The notes under the pieces were generated by a model. That model was not told the DNA's origin. It did not search any database and saw only the letters and a list, made by a program, of their open reading frames with translations. A DNA stretch of 29,408 nt from Geosporobacter sp040797825 (GTDB lineage: Bacteria; Bacillota; Clostridia; Peptostreptococcales; Thermotaleaceae), in contig JBFNEZ010000028.1 of NCBI GenBank assembly GCA_040797825.1, positions 1 through 29,408 on the forward strand. Reading direction: 5' to 3'. A program made the translations under genes and the position numbers. Of this stretch, positions 29,367 through 29,408 are shown piece by piece. The stretch's first letter is position 1, and each line of letters opens with the position of its first letter.

Positions 29367-29408
29367 ATGGAAATATTGGTGTGTATTAAGCAGGTACCTG
29401 GTACCACA
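29367..29408 (+). CDS. etfB: Electron transfer flavoprotein beta subunit, N-terminal 14 codons (cut by window end)
   Basis: AAGGAGG (29353-29359) precedes ATG 29367, and the visible residues M-E-I-L-V-C-I-K-Q-V-P-G-T-T match the highly conserved EtfB N-terminus. EtfB with EtfA and an FAD-dependent lactate dehydrogenase forms the electron-bifurcating complex that couples lactate oxidation by NAD+ to ferredoxin oxidation. The position after a GntR gene and lactate permease supports this role over a butyryl-CoA dehydrogenase partner. Only 14 residues are visible. Confidence 0.75.
   Translation, partial: MEILVCIKQVPGTT

Overview
The window is low in G+C, with strong AAGGAGG-type ribosome binding sites, SLH-domain surface proteins, lipoprotein ABC binding proteins and a sigma-54 activator next to a cysteine desulfidase. 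Together these point to an anaerobic member of the Clostridia (Alkaliphilus/Natronincola-like Firmicutes is my guess; no rRNA or other marker is present to prove it). No rRNA, tRNA, CRISPR array, phage or intact insertion sequence was recognised.

Layout. Positions 1-843 hold the 3' end of a cell-surface protein (Ig-like fold, low-complexity linker, three SLH domains), which converges on a fumarase/aspartase-family gene (993-2369, minus). Then come a gene-poor stretch with an RND-transporter fragment and an array of small hairpins, a PLP-dependent trans-sulfuration-type enzyme (2897-4075, minus) and a chemoreceptor with almost no extracellular domain (4323-5624, minus). Divergent from the chemoreceptor are an XRE regulator, a small unknown protein, a SEC-C-tailed protein and a YjfB-family small protein (5934-8621). 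A second hairpin array separates these from type I 3-dehydroquinase (8839-9603, minus) and a tiny exported copper-amine-oxidase-like protein (minus). A MerR/GyrI-type regulator (10446-11255) with a typical MerR promoter follows.

From 11523 to 16756 there is one operon: an ATC-hydrolase family protein plus a complete branched-chain-amino-acid-type ABC importer (binding protein, two permeases, two ATPases). From 16840 to about 17960 lies a decaying minus-strand locus: a frameshifted Crp/Fnr regulator, an intact DUF454 membrane protein and a truncated ABC-exporter fragment. From 18129 to 23182 there is a UgpBAEC-like ABC importer with a TIM-barrel isomerase/epimerase-like protein.

The last 6 kb holds two regulated catabolic modules. 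A sigma-54 activator (23520-25301) precedes an L-cysteine desulfidase gene (25452-26735) that has an exact -24/-12 promoter and a 34-bp perfect palindrome across the expected transcription start. Then a FadR-type GntR regulator (26955-27677), a lactate permease (27785-29302) and the first codons of an EtfB-like protein (29367 onward) match the known electron-bifurcating lactate-oxidation (lct) arrangement. A 41-bp concentric palindrome containing TGGT-AAG-ACCA overlaps the permease promoter and is the likely GntR operator.

Taken together, the genes describe an amino-acid- and lactate-using anaerobe with several sulfur-amino-acid enzymes, two high-affinity importers and several decaying gene fragments. 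The most unusual items are the two multi-hairpin arrays, the palindrome at the sigma-54 start site, the matching Gly-to-Lys change in both Ugp-like permeases, and the pseudogene cluster at 16.8-18.0 kb.
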